The notes: generated by a model not told the origin, from the sequence alone. Positions 1-10,650 are shown, counted from the first letter of the stretch. The stretch is DNA of 64,000 nt from Zygnema cylindricum (GCA_037447655.1 JBBHKE010001414.1:1-64000); one strand, 5' to 3'. Made by a program: numbers and translations.

Positions 1-299
1 TTTAGCAATGAAACTAAGCTTGTTTGTTTTTGGTATGACCTTCATTTTCTACAAGTATCCAATGCTTTTGTCTGTTTTATGCAATAGCAAAGCCGGAGGA
101 TGCACTATAGCAAGCAGTCTTGGCACTGAGGGGCACATGCAGAAAGGACAATTTCATTATAGCAAAGATGGTTGTGTATGTAAAACATTCTGTCAATGTT
201 TGAGTTATACACTCTGCTATATGTCTATATGAGACTGTTTATGCTTCTCAGCTGATTTACAGTAATTCTGCTATTTGAAGTTTAAACTTCAGTCTCCAT

Positions 300-1550
300 T
301 TCACGATTATTTTCTCCTCAACAGTTTGTAGTGGCTACCCGAAGAGGGTGTGAGCATTGTTGGATCTCCATGCCAATTAAGTTCCTCCAGGTTGTCTCCA
401 GTGCCTTCAGTACAGTGGATCGTAATGCCATTTATTCGGAGCTCATAGCTACCCCCTTCCTTGTTCAGACACTCCCCATTATTATGCTCCCCATTAGAGC
501 CTCTAATCCTTGGACTATCCACCTCTCCTTTTGCGTTGATCAGGGTTTTGATTCCTCTATCATCAGCAATCGACACTCGTAAAGGTGACCCTCTTGGTGG
601 ACATTTGTTTGCCCTTGTTCAAACAACACCCTCGAGGTTAGTACTTCCGCTTTCTTTTCCTACCTCTTTCCTTCGGGGGCGAACTATACCCACAATATCG
701 TCCCTTTGGGACAAGTTATATTGGCCAGCTTTTCGAGGATTGTTTGATCGAACTTAACCTTTGGTCAACGGTCCTAAGTGTGTTGGGTTCCTGCTTGGTT
801 CAAATACTTACGTAACCCAGTTTCTTCATTTTGCTCGTCACACGAATTTGATCCACATTGACGACCTCCCCAACCTCCTTGATCCTGAGGTGGCTTTTGC
901 TCTTTTGACAAGTTGTTTCACCCACATCCCCTCCCACCTTACCCGCACTTCCCCTCCCACAGCAGCACTTGTCTCATCTCTTTCCACTTTTGATAAGGAG
1001 GTCCTTCACACTTTGTTAGGTTGTGAAGCTTTTGTCTCGAATCTAGGCCCACAGCTCCCACTCTGGCTTCCCTCTTGCCTCTTTAAAATGGTAAGGTTTA
1101 CTATCTACAGCACATATGGCGTCCGCTGCCTATTGAGTTGGTGATGCTTTAATGCCTCCATTCTTGCCTCAACTATTTTGGTTGGGGTTACTCATGTTCT
1201 TCCTACCGTTGTCTTTGTCTTCGCCTTCCAACACTCCATTTTGGTCGTCTTGTTCCATTCCTCCTCTTGCTTCAACGGATATGCCAGCTCCCCCTTCCCT
1301 AATTACGAAAGCAATTGCGCCGGTGAAAGATGTATTTATGAGAATATGTCCATGACCATCCAATCTGAGCTTCTCGGTAAGCTTCTTTTTGACACGGTGA
1401 GCTTGTACCTAGAGTTTGGCCACTGGCTACACCTGTTCTCTCCACCCTACTTTTCACGCCTCCTCAATTCACCACCACCCTCAGGTTTCAGCTTTGCCTC
1501 CTTTATCCACCTTTACTTCTTTTCTCATTATCTTTCTTAGTCCGATGCGA
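300..1550 (+). mobile_element. Decayed non-LTR retrotransposon, reverse transcriptase fragment
   Basis: This is a broken reverse-transcriptase domain spread over several frames. At about 385-450 the frame reads AFSTVDRNAIYSELIA, which fits palm motif A of non-LTR reverse transcriptases. At about 570-610 it reads RKGDPLGGHLFAL, the conserved (R)QGDPLGG(x)LFAL block. At about 665-710 another frame gives FPSGANYTHNIVP, which lines up with the family's FPSLADDTHIVGP; the catalytic ADD has become ANY, so the enzyme is dead. From 815 to about 1060 come the downstream LTRTSPPTAALVSS block and its surroundings. Stops and frameshifts separate the blocks. The same C-terminal block appears on the minus strand near 63640-63760. 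Family membership is from recall; the limits are approximate. Confidence 0.75.
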
Positions 1551-1834
1551 GAGAGTTGATTTAGGGCACACGAGACTGTTTGTGATAGCATTCTGACAAT
1601 GCTTTTGAGAGGGTATATCCTATTCAACGGGAGGTTTCACATCGGTTTGATATTGTATTGCTTAACGGTGCTCGTCGTATCTTAGATGCCATGATTATAA
1701 TTTTGAACTTGTTGTGGTCCCATTTGAATATTGGTGGTATCGATGATCACAATTAGCACTTGTCGTACACATGGCAGCTTTGTTATGAAAGGAATTTTCT
1801 TTTTTCTTCAAAAAACCACTCAATAAAGGAAAGT

Positions 1835-2075
1835 TTCATTACTCGTCTCTACGTCTTTAATTGCTGTTACCAGGGGTAAAAATGTTTTTACGCCATTTTT
1901 GGTTTGATGACCTAAACCTAACGAATAAAAAATACTCTTCAGCATGCATAACGATACCTTACCTACACATTGCCATAGAGGTTGGCAGTTGGTTGCTTGG
2001 AATGAGCTGGTTGGGAATGAGTGGCTCGAAGAAAATAAAATGGAGTGAGTGGTTTGGAGATAAACAGAGTGGCTC
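1835..2075. repeat. Dispersed repeat A, copy 1
   Basis: This stretch matches 6408-6665 over most of its length. Shared blocks include ATTACTCGTC, a stretch ending in GACCTAAAC, GCATGCATAACG, CCTTACCT-CACATTGCCATA and GAGCTGGTTGGGAATGAGTG. Both copies end in GAGTGAGTGG-type repeats. No coding potential or clear terminal repeats are visible, so it is an unclassified interspersed repeat. Confidence 0.7.
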
Positions 2076-2094
2076 GTAGATAAAAGGTCACAAA

Positions 2095-2165
2095 CATGGA
2101 GTTAATTCCAGAAACAAAGTGTGAGTACAACAAGATTACCAACACCCATAGTGACCTAACTGGTT
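2095..2165. repeat. Dispersed repeat B, copy 1
   Basis: The block around ACAAGATTACCAACACCCAT followed by GACCTAACTG recurs at 9762-9850 with the same neighbouring bases (CAGAAACAAA before, CAAC-GTCA-AAG after). It is a short interspersed repeat of unknown class. The flank from 2166 to 2530 shows nothing I can identify. Confidence 0.6.
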
Positions 2166-2531
2166 GGCAACTGTCACAAGACCAACATGCGACCTACAAA
2201 CCAACCGACCAGATGCCTGTCTTTCGAACATCTATTCAAATTCAGACCAAGAAACCCTAAACCTGTGCTTACGCTTCACTACCTGTAACCCGGAACTGAA
2301 CTATTTACGAAAACCCCCCTGCTAAAGAATGTAAGGAATCACTTTGAACCAAAACCTAACGCGCAACAAAGTGATTACAATTGTCGACTATCTTCACAAC
2401 ATAGCTGTAACAAACTAGCCGCCGCGCAATCTGGCCGACCGCCATTTCGCCAAAGTCCATGGCCATTCCATGTGATTTGGTGGCAAAGTCTCAAAAGTCG
2501 AGGTGTTCAATATGGGGAGGAAAATCGCTAA

Positions 2532-2722
2532 AGGAGGGAGGGAGGGAGGGAGGGAGGGAGGGAGGGAGGGAGGGAGGGAGGGAGGGAGGGAGGGAAGGAG
2601 GGAGGAAGGGAGGGAGGGAGGGAGAGAGAGAGGGGGAGGGAGGGAGAGGGGGAGGGAGGGAGAGGGAGGGAGAGAGGGAGGGAGAGGGAGGGAGAGAGGG
2701 GGAGGGAGGGAGGGAGGGAGGG
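2532..2722. repeat. (GGGA)n polypurine microsatellite
   Basis: About 190 bases of almost pure purine on the plus strand. GGGA units pass into mixed GAGAGGG units towards the right. All three plus-strand frames stay open through it and give Gly/Arg/Glu repeats, so the long open frame here is an artefact of composition. The bases from 2723 to 2913 show no feature. Confidence 0.95.
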
Positions 2723-2923
2723 CTATGTGGTGATCCCAGATATAAATATACTCTAAAAGGAGTCAAAAAAAATTTATTTCATAGATTATATGCTTTTAAC
2801 ATTTTTTTTTTGTCTCAAATGGTTTCAAAGCGATTTATTATTAACAATGACTGGGGTGTGCCATCATCCAAAACCGAATTTTTATAAGCCAATAAAGCTC
2901 GATCATCACGGTTTAAAGCACTA

Positions 2924-3491
2924 CACCGCCAATCGTTATTAGCGTTGTGTACGCTAATTCCGTCCCGCTTTTTTTTTTTTATTCTCCATTAGTGTAGTTC
3001 ATTCTATTTTTTTATTTACTCTATTTAGGGTTAATTTTTTAGTACCGTACAAAATGGAAGTACGCCATCAGTCAATAAGTGTGGTGTACGGTTAGTGTCA
3101 GACCGTACAAAATTGTACCTTTTTATGTAAAAACTAAAAAGGTATAATTAATGAGTTTTAGTAGCCGCGGACGCATGAGAATGTGCGCTCTAAAATGGGG
3201 GTCTAATCGGGCTGTCAAATATCACGTTCGCACATATTCGTCCAGCAACCACGTTTCGACTGTGTGAACGTACGATTTGTGTACGATTTTTCAGATTTTG
3301 TACGAATACCTATATTAGTGTAAGCATATTTGCGACCGACATTTATTTTTTTCAAAGACCCAACTTATAATTTTATTAAACAATTAGAATGTATGTTCTT
3401 TTTCAAAATCTTCAAATTCTTAATTAGGGTAAACCTCGGTAATTTTTCATGTACGCTAAAGAAACTTCTACGCTGTTAACGATTGGCGGTG
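2924..3491. mobile_element. TA-flanked MITE, copy 1 (568 bp)
   Basis: The terminal inverted repeats are CACCGCCAATCGTTA at 2924 and its exact complement ending at 3491. TA lies on each side (2922-2923 and 3492-3493), the target preference of Tc1/mariner-type elements. The interior is AT-rich with many GTAC motifs. It contains a hairpin, GTACGGT and ACCGTAC at 3086-3108, shared with copies at 9893, 14734 and 22429. No coding capacity is visible. The element was inserted exactly at the first TA of the larger hAT-like element. Confidence 0.85.
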
Positions 3492-3777
3492 TAGTGTTGG
3501 GTATCGGGCAGTTTCATATCGCGATAATTTCGATATATCGATATATCGAATATCGATCGAGTAAAGTTTTCGATATATCGTACCGCGACCAACATAAATC
3601 ATCGCGATATATATCGCGATATATTGTATTTTATAAAATTAAAATTTTGTTTAATATGTTGTTTTAGTGATAACGACAAATTTTCTGAAACGCGACGTAC
3701 GACGTGATTTTCGTTCCGTGACTTAAAAGGTAACGCCGCAAAATGTAACCGACGAAAAAGTACTAATATTGTAGTAC

Positions 3778-5204
3778 CATAGTTGTTCACGGCGATTAGT
3801 GCGAACGTTACCGTACGCGACGAATTATACGTAACAAACGCATTGAACCTTTTGATCAAATCGCAAAAAATCGTTAATGAATTTCCTTCCGTACTATTCC
3901 GTACATTAAAAAAAACAAAAACTATTACATATAACGCAGTTTGTAGGTTTTTCCCGTTAAATGAGCGGTAAAACAATAAACTTTTTATATTTTTATCACA
4001 CTTTTCGTTAATATCCGATCTTCTTCACCAACCGATAGTCCATACTCTCACCTTAGGTTAAGCTACATGCGCTTGACGTCCCCGGGTTCGAATGCCATGG
4101 AGGTAAAATTTTATGAAATTTCGTCTGTCCGAGCCTGTCCGAGCCTGAGCCTATCTGACAAACAGACATGGCCGCCTTCTGTCTGCCTTCTTTCTCTATC
4201 TCGCAGACAGCGCATTACTCCAAAAAAAAAATACAGACCAAAATCAAATGACATTTTTCACATTCAACAAAAGCATGATTGCTTTTGTCTAAGTCTGGAG
4301 GCGAGGATAGTAAAAAGCTTGGGAGGGAGGAGGGTAGGATACGGGGAAGCTGCTTCCTCGCGGTTTCGTTTTCAATGTTCCATGGCGTCTTCTTTCAAAA
4401 AAAATTGAAGAAGACGCCCGTACAAATTTCAAACTGAACGCGCAAAATTATTGTGACGTTCAACGTCTCTTTTCGAAAATGTCCGTACATTTTCGATTAT
4501 ATAACGTACAGCTTCCGTGGTATTCTTGTTCAGTTCGGTTAGAGTTTTTGTCCGCCGGGGTGGCAGTTATTTTTGCTAAAAAACAAAGGGGTCAGAGTTA
4601 TCCTAGAGGCTTTTTTGAAGCTGTCCACTCTGAGGACTTATGGAGGTCTCAGAGTTTCAGGTTATGGGCCCACCCTCTAGGGTACCAACCTCTAATGGAA
4701 CTGGCTTCATATACTAGGAAAGTATGATGATGGGAGCTCTATGCGTAAAAAGGTTTTGGGGGATAGTGAGTGGACTGTTGGGGCGTCCATCAAGTCTTGG
4801 AATCCCTCCAGGGTTTGGAGGAAGAAGATTCTCGAGGAAAGAGGATCCACCTTCAATGGAGGAAACAAAGGAAGGAGAAGTGGTGGACAAAGGAAAGGAG
4901 AAGGAGGCGACCACACCAATAGCAACTGCTTCGGCATTCATGTCACCTATTCCGAGGAACGAGGAGAATGATATTGAAACCTGGGTTCACTGAACAGAAA
5001 GTACCAATAAGTACGACGCATATTTCCCGTTTTATTCCGTACATATCCGTAAAAAAATGTACAGTTACAGTAAATTGTTTACAGGTTTCCGTAAATTTTC
5101 AGTTTCAGTTTACAGTACACGTTTTTTTACGATTTTTTCAAAAGTCACGAATTATACGTTTCAATCGGAAAAAAGGAGAAAATCGCGCGATTTGAACAAC
5201 TATG
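3778..5204. mobile_element. hAT-like element with CATAGTTGTTCA ends (1427 bp)
   Basis: It begins CATAGTTGTTCA at 3778 and ends TGAACAACTATG at 5204. The flanks TGTAGTAC (3770-3777) and TGTAATAC (5205-5212) match at 7 of 8 bases, consistent with an old 8-bp target duplication. Its first 130 bases and last 60 bases match the shorter element at 10651-11132, so that copy looks like an internally deleted relative. Open frames inside (for example 4067-4408) resemble no transposase I know. It is nested inside the larger element at 2914-6068. Confidence 0.8.
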
Positions 5205-5334
5205 TGTAATACTAATTCATATAGTTACTTATTTAGTACGTACTACGGTACAGAACTTCACATATGAAAACTTGAAACCTACACTAATTTAGTCAAAGTA
5301 TGATATGAAATAAAAAAATTGCAGACTGTTCATT

Positions 5335-5610
5335 CAGGCATGAATTTTTATTATTATTTTTATTTATTAATTTTTGAAGTGTACAGAATGAGAATTCTTA
5401 TTGTTTTTTTTATTCAATATTTTATGAAGTGTATAAAATGTGATATTTTATTCTTATTTTTATTAATCATTTTATGAAATGTACAAAATGTGAGTTTTAA
5501 TTATTATTTTTATTTATTATTTTTTATAGTTTATAAAATGTGAACTTTTATACTTATTATTATTATTATTTTTTTTTGAGTGTACAAATTGTAAAATCTT
5601 ATTCTTATTT
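5335..5610. repeat. Degenerate AT-rich tandem repeat, about 65-bp unit
   Basis: Four to five copies of a unit containing TGTACAAAATGTGA, then TTTTATTATTATTTTTATT, then TTTTTGAAG run through this stretch. The copies differ by substitutions and small gaps. It lies inside the outer hAT-like element, between the nested element and a block of AGCTAGTACT palindromes at about 5620-5760. Confidence 0.7.
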
Positions 5611-6407
5611 TTATTAATTGGAGTAGCAGTAGCTAGTACTACCTGCTGCAGTAGCACTGCCAGCTAGTACTACTGGCAGCATCAGTAGCTAGTACTAGCA
5701 TCTGCACTAGTTCTGCACTAGTTTTGGCTGCAGCGGCACGTAGTTCTAGCACCTGCAGCTAATCAATTCTCAATTAATTAGGTTCTCAATTAATCCATTT
5801 ACAGTTTCCGATTCGCAGTTTCCGTGAAAAAAAAAAAACTTCCTCCACCACTTTGACAGCTGTCCTTGTCTTCTTCCGAGAATTGACTAGCAAGATTTTT
5901 TTAATTTTTTAAGAAGCTTCGATATATTGGCGATACGATATATCGGCGATTTATCGCGATAATTTCAAATGCGGTATATCAAAGCGATATATCGATTATC
6001 GGGTACCCGAAATTCGATATTTATCGAATATCGGCAAATGGTCCTCGATACCCAACACTATAAAGCACACCTTTATTATTTTCTTTTTTATTTTCAGTGC
6101 ACAAAATTTCAAATTTTGTCGTATTTCTAATGTTAACAGATAAGAATCACTTTTGGCACTTTTCCCCTTTGAATCGGTTGAAGGGTCAACCATAGAGCCT
6201 AGGTAAATCATACCGTTCGGGCGAAATCGCTACTATTAAAATCGGCTTTACAAGTGGGTACAAAAACAAATACCGTACATACCTTTTTGTAGTTTACACT
6301 ATCACGTTGGATTAAGTGTTTCATAAAATAAAGCACCATGATACACTCTATAATTGTGGCGCTATGCTATTAACTTGCGTTATATACAAAAAAAAACAAG
6401 ATAGGAA

Positions 6408-6830
6408 CTTTTTATTACTCGTCACTACTTCGTTAACAGCAATTACCGCAGAGATATAAGAAGTGTAGGAGAAAAAATGTTGTTACGCCCTTTTAGGTTT
6501 TAATGACCTAAACTCAATGAATAAAAAGTAGTATTCAACATGCATAACGCTACCTTACCTGCACATTGCCATATAGGTTGGTTGTTGGATGCTTAGAGTG
6601 AGCTGGTTGGGAATGAGTGGTTGAAAGGAAATAAATTGGAGTGAGTGGTTTGGAGTGAGTGGCTCAAAATGGGTTGTTCGGAGTGCGTGGTTCAAAGTGT
6701 GTGCCTTTGAGTGAGTGTCTTTGAGTGGGTGGCCTCAAGCGGGTGACTGGGAGTGAGTGGTTAAGAGTTTGTAGTTGAGACTAAATGGTCAGGAGTGAGT
6801 GCCTAAGAGGAAGTGGCTTGAAGTGAGTTG
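6408..6830. repeat. Dispersed repeat A, copy 2, with GAGTGAGTGGTT tail
   Basis: The first 250 bases match 1835-2075. The rest (about 6640-6830) is a degenerate tandem array of 14- to 18-base units around GAGTGAGTGGTTT, which continues the end of repeat A. The neighbouring stretch 6069-6407 shows no gene or repeat that I can support. Confidence 0.65.
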
Positions 6831-6831
6831 G

Positions 6832-7669
6832 TCACGATCATTGGCTCCCACATAATCGTTGTTGGAACATGTGAGAACATATTCGCACACTTTTCCCCAA
6901 CCTTTAATAACATTAATCAAATTTGGGTGTGGTGGCCCGTATGGATGCCACTTACTCAACCGCGTGACGTTGTTTATTGAGACATTCTATAAATTTTACA
7001 TGAAATAGAGGGCACTTAACGAACAGGTATACAATAATTCTATTCAGATATTACATAAATTTGTATTATTGACAATAATTAAATCGTACCTACATTAGCG
7101 CAAATTGATTACGATTTTAAAAATATTAGTTTAGGTTTAAGGGTTGTAATTTTTGGGCATTGATACAACGTTGCAATTAATATGTGTCCACGAGGTAGTG
7201 TAGCATTTTCTCTCATGGTGCACTACCCGTCGTTGTCTTAGTTAATACCACTACTTCACTGACAACCTTTTATACCCCAAAATCATGTAATAGCGTTATG
7301 TTAGGGGACTTCAACCTAACACGCCTCCCAACACTAAATTTACATCGTATTTTATAACTTCGTATGAACATAACTATATCCTTAACGTTAACAATGATAG
7401 TCATAGTGTTTGAAGTTGCATGAGAGAATTAAGGGTGCCCCCTCTAAGGTTGTACTAGCCGACCAACAAGTGGGATGCGTGACGAACGTCTTCACCAACC
7501 AATTGTACCTTATGGCATCACCTACCACGCCACCTCGTCTACATCTACATGGTCGGTTGGCACGATGCGTCATTATCCATATCGCAATTCTATTTCCAAA
7601 GGTTTTAGATTTAATTGTTCAGAGCCTACTTGTTAGTTTCTACCGAACCACATATTAGTAGTGTTAATT
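6832..7669. other. No identifiable feature
   Basis: The open frames in this stretch are short, on both strands, and resemble nothing I know. I see no terminal repeats and no splice-consistent exons. Confidence 0.5.
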
Positions 7670-7671
7670 AA

Positions 7672-8430
7672 GGTCATCTCATACGGAAGAAGCAAAGCTC
7701 ACTTTTTATGAAAGATTATTGTGACAACCTTGCTATTCAATAGATTTACTCTTTATTCCAAATAAATATGAAAATATAATGTACAAGATGATCTCATTAT
7801 GCTTATTATAACAACCTACTAAATTTTTACATTGACCCCTTCTTGTGGACACGGTGTTTTTTCCTTTCCAAACTCTAGTGTGGAACTTAGTAAAAAATGG
7901 GAACCTAGTTTTCTTTGATTTAAAGTCATATGTTCAAATGGGAACCCAAGTGCACGGGGAAGAATAAAATCGTGGCCAACCTAATTAGAACTTAGACCAC
8001 CTGAAAATTGAGAAACCCATCGACTACAAACCCTAACAGATTCACTAAGTACAAAAATTAAACCCAAACATGAAGGAAGACTAGAGACTCAAACACTTTG
8101 TCCAAAGTGAGCACAACTATCCACCTTTTTTTGGGCAATTATTTCCTTCTTAAGTTCATTCTGAACCTTTCATTGTAACATTGATGGAAAACATGTCAAG
8201 AAGTCCAGTAAATCAAGGTCATCTCGTGCACAAAAAGTCAAAAGCCGAAATTTTGTGAAGTATACAACTTTTGCAGCTTGTCATTTAATAGATTTTCTTT
8301 TTATTCCAAAAGAAAATGAAATTTGAGTGTCCAGAGCGATATCCTTATGCTTACAATGGCCTACAAAATTACATTGTAACTCCTTCGTCTAGCCACTCAA
8401 ATCGACGCCTTCCTTTCCAAAATTGTACGG
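7672..8430. repeat. Diverged tandem duplication, about 540-bp spacing
   Basis: The segment starting AAGGTCATCTC at 7672 and running to about 7880 recurs from about 8213 to 8430. Both copies contain TCAATAGATTT or TTAATAGATTT, CTTTTTATTCCAAA, a CTTATGCTTA-type block, CCTACAAAATT or CCTACTAAATT, and end in TCCTTTCC. Divergence is high, so the duplication is old. No coding sense is seen. Confidence 0.6.
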
Positions 8431-8559
8431 ATTTTCAAGTATGGGAATCTCCGAAAGCTTCCAAACAAAAACATTTTTTATTCTTCTTTCTTCAAAATTC
8501 CTATTAAGTGTGGATAAACATTATTCAACAACATTTAACAATAATCAACACTATTTAAC

Positions 8560-9126
8560 TCAGTTCTCCTTTCCTGCTTTTACTTTGCGGTTTCCTACAC
8601 TGACTGTAGCAGATGCTGAGCTGGAAGATTCTGCGGACGCCGACGCCTCCACGGTACCGCCACATGTAGCGCAGCACGTGGCGCATGGAGGCGAAGGAGA
8701 AGCGTACACTATTTGTGGTTGCACCTGTTGCACTTCTACGGGCTGCGCTACTTCCTGCGGGGGAGGAGGGCACTTCTCCTTCTCGGGTTGGACGACTTCC
8801 GCAGGAGGCGGAGGCGCTTGGCGCACAATGATTGGCTGAACCACAACGATTGGCTGAACTTCCTGCGTCGCCGGAGGAGGACTCGGAACGGCGATTGGTT
8901 GTACGACTTGCTGCGGCGACGGGACCGTGGTAACCGGGATCGTTTGTACGGGCTGTACGGTTTGCTGCTCGGTTGCGGGAGAATAGCATTGGCTGCAAGG
9001 CTGCGACTCAGCAGCTTCTCCAGAAAGACGTCGACCGGCTTCCAATGGAATTTGCGCACCTCTGGCATAAGGCGACAACAGGATGAGACACGCGGCAGTG
9101 CGGAGAAGATAGCCGACTCTGTTCAT
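8560..9126 (-). CDS. Secreted Pro/Val/Gln-rich protein, intronless, unknown
   Basis: This is a 188-codon frame starting at ATG 9126 and stopping at 8560-8562. Residues 1-23 make a good signal peptide: charged start, LLRTAACLILLSPYA core, then ARGA. Residues 55-140 are rich in VQP, QPI and PPPP runs. There are seven cysteines, at about 44, 47, 119, 148, 151, 152 and 155; the last four form CATCCATC. A serine/alanine stretch (160-174) precedes a basic tail. The composition suggests a secreted wall-type or matrix protein, but I recognise no family. The coding stretch is far more GC-rich than the AT-rich DNA around it, which argues for a constrained gene. The complementary strand is also open over part of it, as expected for high GC, so reality rests on the signal peptide and composition. 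Confidence 0.6.
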   Translation of the reverse strand: MNRVGYLLRTAACLILLSPYARGAQIPLEAGRRLSGEAAESQPCSQCYSPATEQQTVQPVQTIPVTTVPSPQQVVQPIAVPSPPPATQEVQPIVVVQPIIVRQAPPPPAEVVQPEKEKCPPPPQEVAQPVEVQQVQPQIVYASPSPPCATCCATCGGTVEASASAESSSSASATVSVGNRKVKAGKEN

Positions 9127-9222
9127 GACTGCGACGTACGGAGCTAATAAGAGAATGAAAAGGACGATTTTAACCAGAGGAAACGAAAAAAGAAATGAAA
9201 AAGGAAACGGTTTTGCGGGTCT

Positions 9223-9363
9223 AAGGCGGGTTTAGATTCCGGATGGAATTTTTTTTGTCCGAAGGCGGGTTTAGATTCCGGATGGAATTTTTTTTGTCCG
9301 AAGGCGAATTTATATTCCGGATGGAATTTTTTTTGTCCGAAGGCGAATTTATATTCCGGATGC
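9223..9363. repeat. 39-bp tandem repeat, 3.6 copies, upstream of the secreted-protein gene
   Basis: Copies begin at 9223, 9262, 9301 and 9340 (the last is partial). Each starts AAGGCG and contains TTCCGGATGGAATT followed by a T run and GTCCG. Copies 1 and 2 read GGGTTTAGATTCC and copies 3 and 4 read AATTTATATTCC, so the array has two variant pairs. It lies about 100 bases upstream of the minus-strand start at 9126, in the likely promoter region. Confidence 0.95.
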
Positions 9364-9761
9364 GATAGTGCGGCAAGGATTTCGGCTTCGATCGGCGATG
9401 TCAGATTTTTGAGGGCTCAGGCCGCAGATCGAACGGTGCTGTCGCGTTTGCGACAGATCGTACGTAAGTACTATTCGGCGATTCTAACGCTGGTAAAAGA
9501 GAACGGATGTCAAAGTTATTTTGCGGACGTACAATTCGGAGTTGCCGAATATATATTATTATATTGTATGAAACAGCAAATGGCCCATGGGACAGGATTC
9601 TAGTTGGCCGTTCATGTAGACAGGCCGACAGTGCGGTCGATGTTATGTACGGCTGTAACACCTGTTACCGTACGTCTGAAGAATACTGTAGCTTTAAATT
9701 CGGGAGACACTTTCAGCGATAGCTATTTTTTCCGACAGCGAACACCTCCCAATTAGCACAG
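9364..9761. other. No identifiable feature
   Basis: Short open frames occur on both strands but none looks like a known protein. The stretch separates the 39-bp repeats from dispersed repeat B. Confidence 0.5.
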
Positions 9762-9850
9762 ATTTCATTTCCGAAACAAATTGCGAGTCCGACAAGATTA
9801 CCAACACCCATAAAGACCTAACTGACTGCCAACCGTCATAAGTCCTAGGA
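9762..9850. repeat. Dispersed repeat B, copy 2
   Basis: It matches 2095-2165, sharing ACAAGATTACCAACACCCAT, GACCTAACTG and flanking bases. It lies just left of a TA-flanked MITE. Confidence 0.6.
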
Positions 9851-9892
9851 TCCACGTGTTCTTTCTGCACATCGATTAGAGTTAAACTACTA

Positions 9893-10430
9893 CACCGCGC
9901 ATCGTTATTAGTGTCAAGGTCACTAATTTGGGTTCTTAAAATTTTGATTTTTTTCCAAAAATAGTGTACGTGATTTTAATTTTTCCTTGACGTTAATTGA
10001 GGTTCCGTACAAATTAGTGTACAGAACGAAAGTACATTAATATGTAAATAGTGTGGTGTACGGTCTATGTCAGACCGTACATAAATGTACCTTTTTAAGT
10101 GAAAATTTTACAAAAAATGAATTAAATCGGACGCGTTCGCATAGGAACATGCGCTAAAAAAACGGGATTGGTCTGACATGTAAATAAGTCTGACATGTAC
10201 GGATATTTAAATTTCACTACGGTGTACAATTTTTTATATTTTGTACGGATACATATAATAATGTATATAATCGTACAGAAAATTTTCCATTTTTGCTGTT
10301 CCAAATTAGCGTTAACACTGAAATTAGAATAAACCTTTTTTTATTTTTTTTCAAATTCTTAATTAGCGTCAATGACGGTATATTTACTTACACACTATTT
10401 AAACTTTGACACTAATAACGATGCGCGGTG
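9893..10430. mobile_element. TA-flanked MITE, copy 2 (538 bp)
   Basis: The inverted ends are CACCGCGCATCGTTATTAG at 9893 and its exact complement ending at 10430, with TA on both sides (9891-9892 and 10431-10432). The interior shares the GTAC-rich composition and the hairpin GTACGGT and ACCGTAC (10058-10080) with the other copies. No protein is encoded. Confidence 0.9.
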
Positions 10431-10650
10431 TACTCTGCCCCTTGTTATCGCTATTTTCTGTTTCTCCTCCGACCTTCCTTTTGCCATTCGCCCGCCTCAA
10501 CTAAAAACTTCATTCTGGATCCGGTCTCCAAGCCTAAAAAAAATAAAAAAATTGCTGCCCGTATGTTTGTCCGTGCCACTGCACTGGTTCACTCCATAGT
10601 TCAAAAGTAGGTGAAAGTAGGCCCATACGATATGCCTATTGTATGCAAAC

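Larger units (their letters stand above)
2914..6068. mobile_element. hAT-like element with 8-bp target duplication, host to nested insertions
   Basis: TAAAGCAC occurs at 2914-2921 and again at 6061-6068, as expected for an 8-bp target duplication. The right end is CGATACCCAACACTA (6046-6060). Its reverse complement, TAGTGTTGGGTATCG, lies at 3492-3506. The left end is split: its first TA is at 2922-2923, and a TA-flanked element (2924-3491) separates it from the rest. Removing that element and one TA restores a left end starting TAGTGTTGGG directly after TAAAGCAC. The flanks just inside both ends are rich in CGATATATCG palindromes (3530-3630 and 5915-6030). A second hAT-like element sits inside at 3778-5204. 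I see no transposase, so it is non-autonomous. The 8-bp duplication and TIR style suggest hAT; that class is an inference. Confidence 0.75.

Noticed and set aside
2459-2887. 142-codon Gly/Arg/Glu-repeat frame on the plus strand and matching Pro/Ser/Leu frame on the minus strand
   Set aside because: Both come from the (GGGA)n tract, which has no stop codons in any frame. No start context, signal or domain supports a gene. The same holds for the frames at 13972-14462, 27141-27882 and 36206-36944.
8560-9126. RRLS near residue 32 of the secreted protein, reminiscent of an oomycete RxLR motif
   Set aside because: The final arginine of RxLR is absent, there is no clear following acidic motif, and the rest of the protein is low-complexity Pro/Val/Gln. 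Not enough to suggest an effector.
8713-9147. 144-codon plus-strand frame antisense to the secreted-protein gene
   Set aside because: It is Arg/Leu-rich with no signal or domain, as expected from the complement of a GC-rich coding stretch.
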